A stretch of DNA of 32,357 bases from a bacterium (GTDB lineage Bacteria; Gemmatimonadota; Glassbacteria; GWA2-58-10), in the NCBI GenBank assembly GCA_021372515.1, contig JAJFUG010000053.1:1-32357 (forward strand), given 5' to 3'. A program made the translations under genes and the position numbers. Numbering within the stretch: the stretch's first letter is position 1; each line of letters starts with the position of its first letter. Positions 25,282 to 31,747 of this stretch are shown here, piece by piece. The notes below the pieces were generated by a model. It made no database searches and had not been told where the DNA came from. It saw nothing but the letters and a program-made list of their open reading frames with translations.

Positions 25282-25741
25282 GCTTTTCCTTCTCGGCGAT
25301 GAAATACAGCAGGTCGAGGGTGCTCAGGATTCCGCTTATCGCCCCGTCCCGGGTGATCACGATCCGGTGGATACCGTGCTCGATCATCATCTCGGCCAGA
25401 TTCTTGACCGGCGTGGATTCCTCGGCGGTGATCGCCTGACGGGTCATGATGTCGCTGACCTTGAGGTCGGAGACCGAGCTGACCTCGATCCCGCTGCTGT
25501 CCGCCCGCGCCCCCAGCACATCCTTGAGCGCCACTTTCAGGGTCAGGTCCAGGTCCAGATGCACGATATGGGCCAGAATATCGGTCTTGGTCACGATCCC
25601 GACCAGGCTCCCACTCTCATCCACCACCGGGGCGCAGCTTATCCGGTGGTCGAGGAAGGTGTTGATCAGGCTGTTCACCGTCTCCTGCGGCCCGGCGCAG
25701 ATCACGCTGCGGGTCATGATGTCGCTGGCGGTCTTGATCAC
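25274..25741 (-). CDS. Tandem CBS-domain protein
   Basis: Protein of 155 aa made of two CBS motifs (about residues 5-62: DIMTRSVICAGPQETV, APVVDESGSLVGIVTKTDIL; about 90-150: VSDIMTRQAITAEEST, HRIVITRDGAISGILSTLDLL), a Bateman module that usually binds adenine nucleotides. The start is taken as GTG at 25741 with GAGAGGGG upstream. The frame stays open to 25888, but the added residues would lie inside the predicted promoter. It overlaps the fapA-like gene by 8 bp, so translation is coupled and the two products may act together. No transporter or kinase domain is attached. Confidence 0.85.
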   Translation of the reverse strand: MIKTASDIMTRSVICAGPQETVNSLINTFLDHRISCAPVVDESGSLVGIVTKTDILAHIVHLDLDLTLKVALKDVLGARADSSGIEVSSVSDLKVSDIMTRQAITAEESTPVKNLAEMMIEHGIHRIVITRDGAISGILSTLDLLYFIAEKEKHG

Positions 25742-25859
25742 GTTGTCCCCTCTCCCGGCCCCGAGGGCCGTTTTCGCGGTCACGGGAAAGGCGGCTCCGG
25801 GGGCTATTCTTCTCTGCGCCCGGAGCACCTTCCGGTGTGCTGACGGCTGGTTATGCGTT

Positions 25860-25888
25860 ATTCTATCATCGCCGGGCACAGTGATCAA
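25860..25888 (-). promoter_or_regulatory. Promoter for CBS-fapA operon
   Basis: On the minus strand TTGATC (plus 25883-25888) and TAGAAT (plus 25860-25865) have a 17-bp spacer. The start would be near 25853, about 110 nt before the GTG at 25741. It is divergent from the promoter at 25931. Confidence 0.6.
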
Positions 25889-25930
25889 ACTATTTCATGC
25901 GTTTTCGGCTGACTGCGGCCTGCATCAGGG

Positions 25931-25959
25931 TTGAAACCGCCTCCCTGCGGCTTTATATT
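25931..25959 (+). promoter_or_regulatory. Promoter for the PF07090-type gene
   Basis: TTGAAA (25931-25936) and TATATT (25954-25959) with exactly 17 bp between them; each differs from consensus at one position. The start would be near 25966, about 45 nt before the ATG at 26011. Confidence 0.7.
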
Positions 25960-26010
25960 TCCCCGCCTCAATGAAAGTCCAAACCACAAAGCACATACGG
26001 GGAGGGGGAA

Positions 26011-26796
26011 ATGTCCAGAATCTACTACGTGGGTGACTGGGCCGTGCAGTGTGGGCCGGTCTACGCCGAAACGCCGTTCAACTACGCGTTCAAGGGCCTC
26101 GAGACGATCAATTACGGCAAGTGGCTCAAAGCCGCCCTGGAAGCGGATGGACGCCACAGCGTGAACTCGGTGCCCACCTGGGATTTCTACATGCTGGGCC
26201 CGGGGGAATACGAAAAGATACTTGATGAGTACGACGTTGTCGTTTTCAGCGACGTGGAGGCGAAAAATTTCCAGCTCGCCCCCAACTTTTTCAACCACCG
26301 CCTGTTCGGCACAAGAGTGCTGACTTTCCCGGACCGTATCCGCCTGACCCTGGAGGCGGTCAAAGGCGGCAAGGGCCTGATGCTGCTGGGCGGCTGGCTT
26401 TCGTTCAACGGCGAGATGGGCAAGGGCGGCTGGGGACGCACCGGGCTGCGCGAACTGTTGCCCGTGGGCTGCCTGGAGACCGAGGACCTGGTTGAAAGCA
26501 CCGAGGGGTTCACCGCGCGGGCCACAATCAAAGGCGCGGGCGCGCTGGGCGGGCTGGATTTCGGCGGCTTCCCGCCGATCCTGGGCTACAACCGAACCCG
26601 TCCCCTGCCGGACAGCGATATCCTCCTCGAGGTGGCCCAGACCGGCGACCCGCTGTTAGCGAAACGCTCTTTCGGGCAGGGCCAGGTGCTGGCCTACATG
26701 AGCGACCCGGCCCCGCACTGGGGCTGTAATTTCGTGTTCTGGGACCGCTACAGCGAGTTCTGGCTGCGCTGCCTCGATCTGGTGCTGGGGCGCTGA
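26011..26796 (+). CDS. Putative glutamine-amidotransferase-like protein (PF07090 type)
   Basis: Cytosolic protein of 261 aa. The layout fits the PF07090/DUF1355 family, a class I glutamine amidotransferase-like fold: YDVVVFSDVEAKNF in the first half, then KGGKGLMLLGGWLSFNGEMGKGGW around the expected nucleophile turn. The turn reads GGWLSF with no Cys, so a classic glutaminase triad is not evident. GQVLAYMSDPAPHWGCNFVFWDRY near the end is also family-like. No function is established. The ATG at 26011 has GGGAGGGGG upstream and its own promoter. Confidence 0.72.
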   Translation: MSRIYYVGDWAVQCGPVYAETPFNYAFKGLETINYGKWLKAALEADGRHSVNSVPTWDFYMLGPGEYEKILDEYDVVVFSDVEAKNFQLAPNFFNHRLFGTRVLTFPDRIRLTLEAVKGGKGLMLLGGWLSFNGEMGKGGWGRTGLRELLPVGCLETEDLVESTEGFTARATIKGAGALGGLDFGGFPPILGYNRTRPLPDSDILLEVAQTGDPLLAKRSFGQGQVLAYMSDPAPHWGCNFVFWDRYSEFWLRCLDLVLGR

Positions 26797-26915
26797 GCGG
26801 GGCGTTCGCAGGTTCGTGGACCTCGAACGGACCGGCCAGACAGGCGCTCCGAAGGAAGAAATCGATTCTCCCGGAGGCCGGTGTATAGTAATTATTCTGA
26901 ATTTATGAAACATCA

Positions 26916-26944
26916 TTGACAACCGGGGCGTTGAACATTAGATA
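26916..26944 (+). promoter_or_regulatory. Candidate promoter for the Cys-rich peptide gene
   Basis: Perfect TTGACA (26916-26921) with TAGATA 17 bp downstream (26939-26944); the -10 is weak and an alternative TATTAT (26943-26948) would need a 21-bp spacer. The surrounding 26880-26965 is AT-rich. Confidence 0.4.
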
Positions 26945-26993
26945 TTATTTCGTGTAAGTATTGGGTCACACTCACAAAGGAAAGGATATAGCC

Positions 26994-27278
26994 ATGAGAA
27001 AGCTCTTCGCTGTCGCAGCAGTCGCCGTGTTCGCTTTCGCCCTGATGCTTTACGCCGCCCAGCCCGAGGCCGCCTGTCCGGCCGCCAAAGCCGCCGCCTG
27101 CCAGATGGCTCAGGGCCAGGCCGGCTGCTGTGCCATGGCCGCCGCCGGCGAGTGCAAGGCCGACAGCGCCAAGTGCGGCCAGTGCCCGGACAAGGGAAAG
27201 TGCGACAAGAAAGACTGCCCCAAGGACAAGGACTGCAAGAAAGATTGCCCGAAGAAAGACGCTCCGCCCAAGAACTGA
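26994..27278 (+). CDS. Small secreted Cys/Lys-rich peptide
   Basis: Protein of 94 aa. A signal peptide (about residues 1-23, cleavage near YAAQPEA) is followed by a short mature part with 11 Cys. The first Cys are spaced in Ala-rich sequence (ACPAAKAAACQ, GCCAMAAAGEC). The last 40 residues are a charged repeat, CGQCPDKGKCDKKDC, then KDC and KKDC units. This composition suggests metal binding or a disulfide-rich envelope peptide; I cannot assign a family. The ATG at 26994 is chosen, since a longer TTG start at 26961 would precede the RBS region (AAAGGAAAGGA) and the signal peptide. A strong terminator follows within 20 bp, so it is a well-bounded single gene. Confidence 0.78.
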   Translation: MRKLFAVAAVAVFAFALMLYAAQPEAACPAAKAAACQMAQGQAGCCAMAAAGECKADSAKCGQCPDKGKCDKKDCPKDKDCKKDCPKKDAPPKN

Positions 27279-27294
27279 AGCACCGCAAGTCCGA

Positions 27295-27324
27295 AGCCCG
27301 GCCCCTCAAGGCCGGGCTTTTTTG
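27295..27324 (+). terminator. Rho-independent terminator after the Cys-rich peptide
   Basis: A perfect 10-bp stem AAGCCCGGCC/GGCCGGGCTT (27295-27304 with 27311-27320), 6-nt loop, and a T-run to 27324. Confidence 0.92.
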
Positions 27325-27325
27325 T

Positions 27326-27354
27326 TGACAGGAGAATTGCTCGGAACAAGAATT
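27326..27354 (+). promoter_or_regulatory. Promoter for the polysaccharide deacetylase
   Basis: Perfect TTGACA (27326-27331), 17-bp spacer, AAGAAT (27349-27354). It begins 2 bp after the terminator's T-run and would start transcription about 45 nt before the ATG at 27407. Confidence 0.55.
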
Positions 27355-27406
27355 ATTCGATTCTCGCCCTTGCAGCCGGATTCTACCCCATCGCCCCGAG
27401 GTTCCC

Positions 27407-28249
27407 ATGACAACGTTCCGCTCCTGTCTGCTGGCCTGCGCCGCCATGCAGCTTTGCCTGACCCTGCCCGCGCGTGTCCTGGCAGCCGGGGCAGACACTT
27501 TCCGTTGGCCCGGCACGGCCAGGGCGGCGGTCTGTTTCACCTATGACGACGGGATCGACCAGCAGATCGATATCGCCGCCCGGGACCTGGAGAACGCCGG
27601 AATGCGGGGCACGTTTTTCGTGCCGGGCTCCTCGGGAAGCCTGGCGCGGAGGCTCGATGACTGGCGGGCGCTGGCCGCGCGGGGCCACGAGCTGGGCAAC
27701 CACACCCTGTTCCACCCCTGCATAGGCCAGCGGCCGGACGGCTCGCGCTACGACTGGGTCCTGCCCGAATACGACATGGGCGCCTATTCGCTGCGCCGCA
27801 TGCTGGATGAGATCCGGGTCAGCAACACCCTGCTCCAGGCGGTGGACGGCCGCACGCGGCGCACCTACGCCGCCCCCTGCAACGACACCGAGGCGGGCGG
27901 GGTCTCGTACCTGGACAGTCTGGCGCAGATGTTCGTCTCCTGCCGCATCGGCAGCGGCATCCCCGAGGACATGCAGAGCATGGACACTTTCATCGGTCCG
28001 GTGGTCTCGGCCACGAACAAGGACCTGAAGCAACTGATAGAGATGGCTGAGACCGCCGCCGCCAAGGGCACGGTGGCGGCGTTCTGTTTTCACGGCGTGG
28101 GCGGCGGCCACGCCACCAACACCCCGCGCGAGGTGCACCAGGGCCTGATCGATTACCTCAACGCCCACCGTGACCGTTTCTGGGTCGCCACTTATATCGA
28201 CATGATCGACCACGTGAACGCCGAGCGCAAGCGCCTGGGCTGGAACTGA
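27407..28249 (+). CDS. Secreted polysaccharide deacetylase (CE4/NodB)
   Basis: Protein of 280 aa with a signal peptide (about residues 1-27, cleavage near VLAAG). The NodB domain shows TYDDG (D47, D48; catalytic base and metal ligand) and the HxxxH metal pair H99 and H103 in GNHTLFHP. Later segments include RRTYAAPCND and AAFCFHGVGGGH, the last carrying the His expected of the fourth NodB motif. These enzymes remove N- or O-acetyl groups from chitin, peptidoglycan or plant/bacterial polysaccharides; the substrate is unknown. The ATG at 27407 has GAGG 5 nt upstream. Confidence 0.9.
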   Translation: MTTFRSCLLACAAMQLCLTLPARVLAAGADTFRWPGTARAAVCFTYDDGIDQQIDIAARDLENAGMRGTFFVPGSSGSLARRLDDWRALAARGHELGNHTLFHPCIGQRPDGSRYDWVLPEYDMGAYSLRRMLDEIRVSNTLLQAVDGRTRRTYAAPCNDTEAGGVSYLDSLAQMFVSCRIGSGIPEDMQSMDTFIGPVVSATNKDLKQLIEMAETAAAKGTVAAFCFHGVGGGHATNTPREVHQGLIDYLNAHRDRFWVATYIDMIDHVNAERKRLGWN

Positions 28250-28279
28250 GCCCTCCCCCCGCAGACCGGTGTCAACAAA

Positions 28280-28302
28280 AAGGGCCGCCCCGGGCGGCCC
28301 TT
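28280..28302 (-). terminator. Bidirectional terminator between deacetylase and SIMPL genes
   Basis: A perfect 10-bp stem AAGGGCCGCC/GGCGGCCCTT with a 3-nt loop. On the minus strand it is followed by TTTTTGTTGAC, a good T-tract for ending the SIMPL transcript; on the plus strand the tail is CTCATTTC, a weaker one. Confidence 0.75.
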
Positions 28303-28325
28303 CTCATTTCAAGCTCAGCGCTTCT

Positions 28326-29030
28326 TCATTCCAGTTCGAACTCGGCGTGTACTGTCACCCGCACCTGCTTTTTCTTGCTGCTCGTGTTGTGGACTCCGTA
28401 ATCCTGCACCTCGGTGGAATAGGGCTCTGTGATCTGGAACACCCCGGCTCGCGCCTCGCGGATCGCCCCGGCGTGAAGGCCCGAGCTGGAGGCGATCGCC
28501 TCGGCCCGGCTGCGGGCGTCCTGGGCCGCCACGCTCAGCAACTCGTGCTTGAGCTGCTCCTCCCCGGAATAGAAATACTCCAGCCGGCTGGAGCGCAGCA
28601 CTGTCCCCTCGCTCAGCGCCTCCTCCGGGCTGAGCGCCAGCTTTTCCACCGCCTCCACCTGGTGCGAGATCACGTTCAGGGTCTGGCTGATCTGGTAGCC
28701 CACCACCTGCCCGTCATTACGGAACGTGGGGTAGCTGACCGGCGGGCTGACCACGATGTCCGTGGAGGGCACCCCGATTCCCTCCAGACGGCGCGAGACC
28801 TCGGCCAGGTCGGTGCGCAGGGCGGCGTACTCCGCCGTGACCTTGGCCCCGCTGCTCTGGCGGCCCAGCTCCAGGCTCCACTTGAGGATGTCCGTGTCGA
28901 ACATCTTGTCCGCGCTGCCCACCACCCGCACCGTGCGCGGCCCGCTTTGCGCCGACTTGAACAGCAGCCCGAACGTGAGTGCCGCTGCGATCAGGCCCAG
29001 CGCGACAATGGATGCACTTTTTGCATTCAT
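28326..29030 (-). CDS. SIMPL-domain (DUF541) protein, membrane-anchored
   Basis: Protein of 234 aa with an N-terminal hydrophobic segment (about residues 6-25) acting as signal peptide or anchor, followed by the SIMPL domain (RTVRVVGSADKMFDTDILKWSLEL ... GVPSTDIVVSPPVSYPTF ... GYQISQTLNVISHQVEAVEKLAL ... AQDARSRAEAIASSSGL). SIMPL proteins are periplasmic proteins of unclear function, in some species linked to oxidative stress tolerance. The ATG at 29030 has a strong AGGAGGGAAC upstream; the frame remains open to 29126. Confidence 0.88.
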   Translation of the reverse strand: MNAKSASIVALGLIAAALTFGLLFKSAQSGPRTVRVVGSADKMFDTDILKWSLELGRQSSGAKVTAEYAALRTDLAEVSRRLEGIGVPSTDIVVSPPVSYPTFRNDGQVVGYQISQTLNVISHQVEAVEKLALSPEEALSEGTVLRSSRLEYFYSGEEQLKHELLSVAAQDARSRAEAIASSSGLHAGAIREARAGVFQITEPYSTEVQDYGVHNTSSKKKQVRVTVHAEFELE

Positions 29031-29083
29031 GTTCCCTCCTCTGAAATTACCGAGATGTTTGCCATTTTGAGCCAACTGCTGCA

Positions 29084-29111
29084 GATTTAAATAAATTTTT
29101 CCGACTGTCAA
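29084..29111 (-). promoter_or_regulatory. Candidate promoter for the SIMPL gene
   Basis: On the minus strand a perfect TTGACA (plus 29106-29111) is followed at 15-16 bp by TTAAAT or TAAATC (plus 29084-29090). The spacing is short and the -10 imperfect, but the -35 context is the same GGCTTGACAGTCG found at the SPOR promoter. Confidence 0.45.
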
Positions 29112-29141
29112 GCCCTCACCCCTCACTAACGGAGAATCCCC

Positions 29142-30434
29142 ATGCCCCGCCAGCTCGTCCTGTTCCTTCTTCTCGCCTGCCTCGGCCTGCCCCAGGCCGC
29201 GTTCCCAGCCGGGGCCGACAGCCTGCGGGTGCGCACCGACCGCGCGGATTGCCTTTACACCCTGGGTGATACCGCGCTATTCAAGGTAGAGTTCCCTTCC
29301 TCCGGGTCGCAGTTTCGCCTGAGCTACCGTTTCAGCGCGGATGACGCCCGCACGCTGGAACAGGGCGTGCTGGAGAGCCCCCGCTCCGGGCTTACCCTGC
29401 GCTCCTCCCTGGACTGCCCCGGGTTCCTGCGCCTGGACCTGCGCCTTTACACAGGCAAGGACACCCTGCGCGCCGCCACCTCGGCCGGGTTCTCGGTGCG
29501 CTCGATCCAGCCCGTGGGCAGCCGCCCGCAGGACTGGCGCATGTTCTGGGCCCAGGGGCTGGGCGAGGTGACCCGGGTGGAGATGGACCCGCGGGTGGAG
29601 CGCTGGCGCGAGCAGCCCGCAGCCGGAGTGATCCGCTACCGGGTCAGCCTGGCCAATGTCGAGGGCTCGCGTATCTGGGGCTGGCTGAGCGTGCCGGACG
29701 GCGCGGGGCCGTTCCCGGCTGTGGTCTATATCCAGGGCGCGCCGGGCGGCCTGGAGGAGTACCACACCGACCCGATGGAGGTTTACGCCCGCCGCGGGAT
29801 GGTCGTGCTGGCGATCAATCCGCACGGCCTGGAGCTGGGACGCGAGGACAGCTACTACCAGTCGCTCATGGAGCGTGGTGTCCCCGCCTGGGGACCGTCC
29901 CAGGGCGCGGATGACCCCTACCGCTACTATTTCCGCCGCGTGGTGCTGGGCGCGGTGCGCGCCGTGGACTACCTCTGTTCCCGGCCGGATGTGGACAGCA
30001 GCCGGATCGCGGTGGCCGGGGCGAGCCAGGGCGGTGGCCTCAGTCTTCTGACCGCCGCGGTGGACCGGCGTATCCGGGCGGTCACAGTCCACGTGCCCGC
30101 CATGTGCGACTACAGCGGCGCCCTGGTCGAGCGTCCCACCGGCTGGCCGCACCTGATCCCGGAGGACTCGCCCGATCCGCGGGTCATCCGCACGGCCGGG
30201 TATTTCGACGCCGCCCTGGCCGCTGGAATGATCCGCGTGCCGGCCTTTTTCACCGTGAGCTACCTGGACCAGTCCTGCCCGGCCACCACGGTCTACTCCG
30301 CGTTCAACAGCCTGCGCGGACCGAAGGAGATTGTCGGGTTCCCCAACACCACGCACCCGGGCAGCTTTGTCCCGGAGAACGACAGCCTGCTGGTGCATAA
30401 GCTCCAAGACATATTCAGCCGCAAAGGCAAGTGA
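29142..30434 (+). CDS. Secreted acetyl-xylan-esterase-like hydrolase (CE7/AXE1)
   Basis: Protein of 430 aa with a signal peptide (about residues 1-23), an N-terminal beta-sandwich (about 25-125) and an alpha/beta hydrolase domain (about 130-428) of AXE1 type. The nucleophile is S295 in AGASQGGG, the acid D376 in SYLDQSCP and the His H405 in NTTHPGS; a conserved RYYFRRVVLGAVRAVDYL helix precedes the nucleophile. CE7 enzymes deacetylate xylo-oligosaccharides or cephalosporin C; here an acetylated polysaccharide is the likely substrate. The ATG at 29142 has GGAG 8 nt upstream. Confidence 0.86.
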   Translation: MPRQLVLFLLLACLGLPQAAFPAGADSLRVRTDRADCLYTLGDTALFKVEFPSSGSQFRLSYRFSADDARTLEQGVLESPRSGLTLRSSLDCPGFLRLDLRLYTGKDTLRAATSAGFSVRSIQPVGSRPQDWRMFWAQGLGEVTRVEMDPRVERWREQPAAGVIRYRVSLANVEGSRIWGWLSVPDGAGPFPAVVYIQGAPGGLEEYHTDPMEVYARRGMVVLAINPHGLELGREDSYYQSLMERGVPAWGPSQGADDPYRYYFRRVVLGAVRAVDYLCSRPDVDSSRIAVAGASQGGGLSLLTAAVDRRIRAVTVHVPAMCDYSGALVERPTGWPHLIPEDSPDPRVIRTAGYFDAALAAGMIRVPAFFTVSYLDQSCPATTVYSAFNSLRGPKEIVGFPNTTHPGSFVPENDSLLVHKLQDIFSRKGK

Positions 30435-30472
30435 TAGGATTGACTCTGTTCCTGAATGAAAGCCGGAGCACA

Positions 30473-30495
30473 GGGAGCGCAGCTTCCCCTTTTTT
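30473..30495 (+). terminator. Possible terminator after the CE7-like gene
   Basis: GGGAGC/GCTTCCC stem (30473-30478 with 30482-30488, one bulged T) followed by CTTTTTT. It lies 38 bp after the stop codon. Confidence 0.45.
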
Positions 30496-30547
30496 AAAGG
30501 AGAGCAGAGGGGTAGGTAATTGCCCTAAGAAGCCCAAAACCTGTATT

Positions 30548-30571
30548 CTGCTTTGGTTTTGGCCAAAGCAG
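30548..30571. repeat. Palindrome CTGCTTTGG-6 nt-CCAAAGCAG
   Basis: A perfect 9-bp inverted repeat with loop TTTTGG, symmetrical on both strands. No T-tract follows, so it is more like a protein-binding or REP-type palindrome than a terminator. Confidence 0.55.
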
Positions 30572-30843
30572 CAAAGCCAGCGGGGGCCGCAAACTCGTCC
30601 GCACCACGACACCTCTTCTGACTGCGGTGTGCCCGAGGATTTTCTCCGCTGCCGCGTTGCAGCGGCGGCGCTGCCGCGAATCGCCGCCGGGCCTTGCGAC
30701 AATTACGCCCCCGGCCGTTTCAGGCTCGATTACACGCTGCCCTGGCGGGAGGCTCAGACAGGTGCGGCCCCCAAAGACTGAACTGCGGCGGCCTGACAGC
30801 CGCAAGCAGGTTTATTTTCCTGAGATGCCGGGCGATGTCGTAG

Positions 30844-30864
30844 GGGCGAACCTTGTGTTCGCCC
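30844..30864. repeat. REP-like inverted repeat GGGCGAAC-CTTGT-GTTCGCCC
   Basis: A perfect 8-bp inverted repeat with a 5-nt loop, preceded by GTAG. Sequences of this type (GTAGGGGCGAAC...GTTCGCCC) are, to my knowledge, dispersed in many bacterial genomes. Only one copy is in this window. Confidence 0.5.
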
Positions 30865-30987
30865 GTAAACTGATACACAAAGCCTGACCGGAAGCTACTG
30901 TGGCAGGGGGATTGTCCTCTTTCGCTCACAGGCCCTGAATATTCTGAATATCGACACGGTATGTAACCCTATTCCCAGGGAAGCGCC

Positions 30988-31620
30988 ATGCAGCTCTGGA
31001 ACGATTATTTCCGCCTGTTCATCGGCATCCTGGCCATTGTAAACCCCATCGGAGCGATCCCCGTGATCCTGGGCGCCACCGAGGGCCAGGATCGCGCCGC
31101 CCGTCGCCGCACGGTCAAGACCGCCTCGCTCACCGTGCTCTGCACCCTGCTGGCCGTGACCTGGATCGGACACGCGGTGCTGAACTTTTTCGGGATCGGC
31201 ATCCCGGCGTTCCGGGTGGGCGGCGGCATCCTGATCCTGATGATGTCGATCTCGATGCTCTACGCCCGGCCGAACAAGTTCAAGCACGGGCCGGATGAGG
31301 CCCGCTACGCCCACGACAGCGACTCGGTGGGCGTGGTGCCGATCGGCATCCCGCTGCTGTCCGGCCCCGGCTCGATCGCACTGGTGATCGTGGAGACCCA
31401 GCGCATTCCGGGCCTCGGGCACCAGGTGCTGATGAGCCTGGCCGTGCTGCTGGTCGGGGTGACTGTCTGGGTGGTGCTCAGTCTGTCCGACCCCATCGGG
31501 CGGCGGCTCGGCCGCACCGGGATCAACATCGCCACCCGCCTGATGGGCCTGTTGCTGGCCGCCATCGCGGTGGAGTTCATCGCCGCCGGTGCGCTGGAGC
31601 TGTTTCCGGGACTCGGCTGA
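30988..31620 (+). CDS. MarC-family integral membrane protein
   Basis: Inner-membrane protein of 210 aa with six likely helices. Family hallmarks are IVNPIGAIPVILGATEG (18-34), FRVGGGILILMMSISML and VVPIGIPLLSGPGSIALVI. MarC (UPF0056) proteins were once tied to multiple antibiotic resistance, but that link has been withdrawn and no transport role is established. The ATG at 30988 is preceded by GGGAAGC. Confidence 0.9.
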   Translation: MQLWNDYFRLFIGILAIVNPIGAIPVILGATEGQDRAARRRTVKTASLTVLCTLLAVTWIGHAVLNFFGIGIPAFRVGGGILILMMSISMLYARPNKFKHGPDEARYAHDSDSVGVVPIGIPLLSGPGSIALVIVETQRIPGLGHQVLMSLAVLLVGVTVWVVLSLSDPIGRRLGRTGINIATRLMGLLLAAIAVEFIAAGALELFPGLG

Positions 31621-31637
31621 GCCGGGCGGCGGCCTCC

Positions 31638-31672
31638 CCGGGCTTGACATCCTCGGCCCGGACAGGCATCTT
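31638..31672 (+). promoter_or_regulatory. Candidate promoter for asnS inside an inverted repeat
   Basis: TTGACA (31644-31649) lies in the loop of a 6-bp inverted repeat CCGGGC/GCCCGG (31638-31643 with 31656-31661). A weak -10, CATCTT (31667-31672), is 17 bp downstream and 75 bp before the asnS ATG. Confidence 0.4.
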
Positions 31673-31747
31673 TCAGGCAATCAACCGGGCTTGGCCCCTC
31701 TGTGAGAAACACTTCGAAACATCGCCTGAAACAAAGGAATTCCGCCT

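Larger units (their letters stand above)
30435..30987. repeat. Non-coding region rich in palindromes
   Basis: A 553-bp stretch without a convincing gene. It contains a terminator-like hairpin near 30473-30495, a palindrome at 30548-30571, GC-rich short repeats at about 30650-30690 (GCGGCGG and CGCCGCC runs) and a REP-like element at 30844-30864. The scattered palindromes and weak frames suggest accumulated intergenic repeats or a decayed element. Confidence 0.5.

Noticed and set aside
23542-25302. Plus-strand frame of 586 codons opposite the FapA-like gene
   Set aside because: Antisense shadow of a gene with clear family motifs and a good RBS.
26807-26890. Inverted repeat ACCGGCC...GGCCGGT with an inner CTCCG/CGGAG stem after the PF07090-type gene
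   Set aside because: Arms are short, the loops are long and there is no T-tract, so I do not call a terminator.
30431-30781. Small frame of 116 codons after the CE7-like gene
   Set aside because: It spans the terminator-like hairpin and palindromes, lacks an RBS and has repeat-derived composition.
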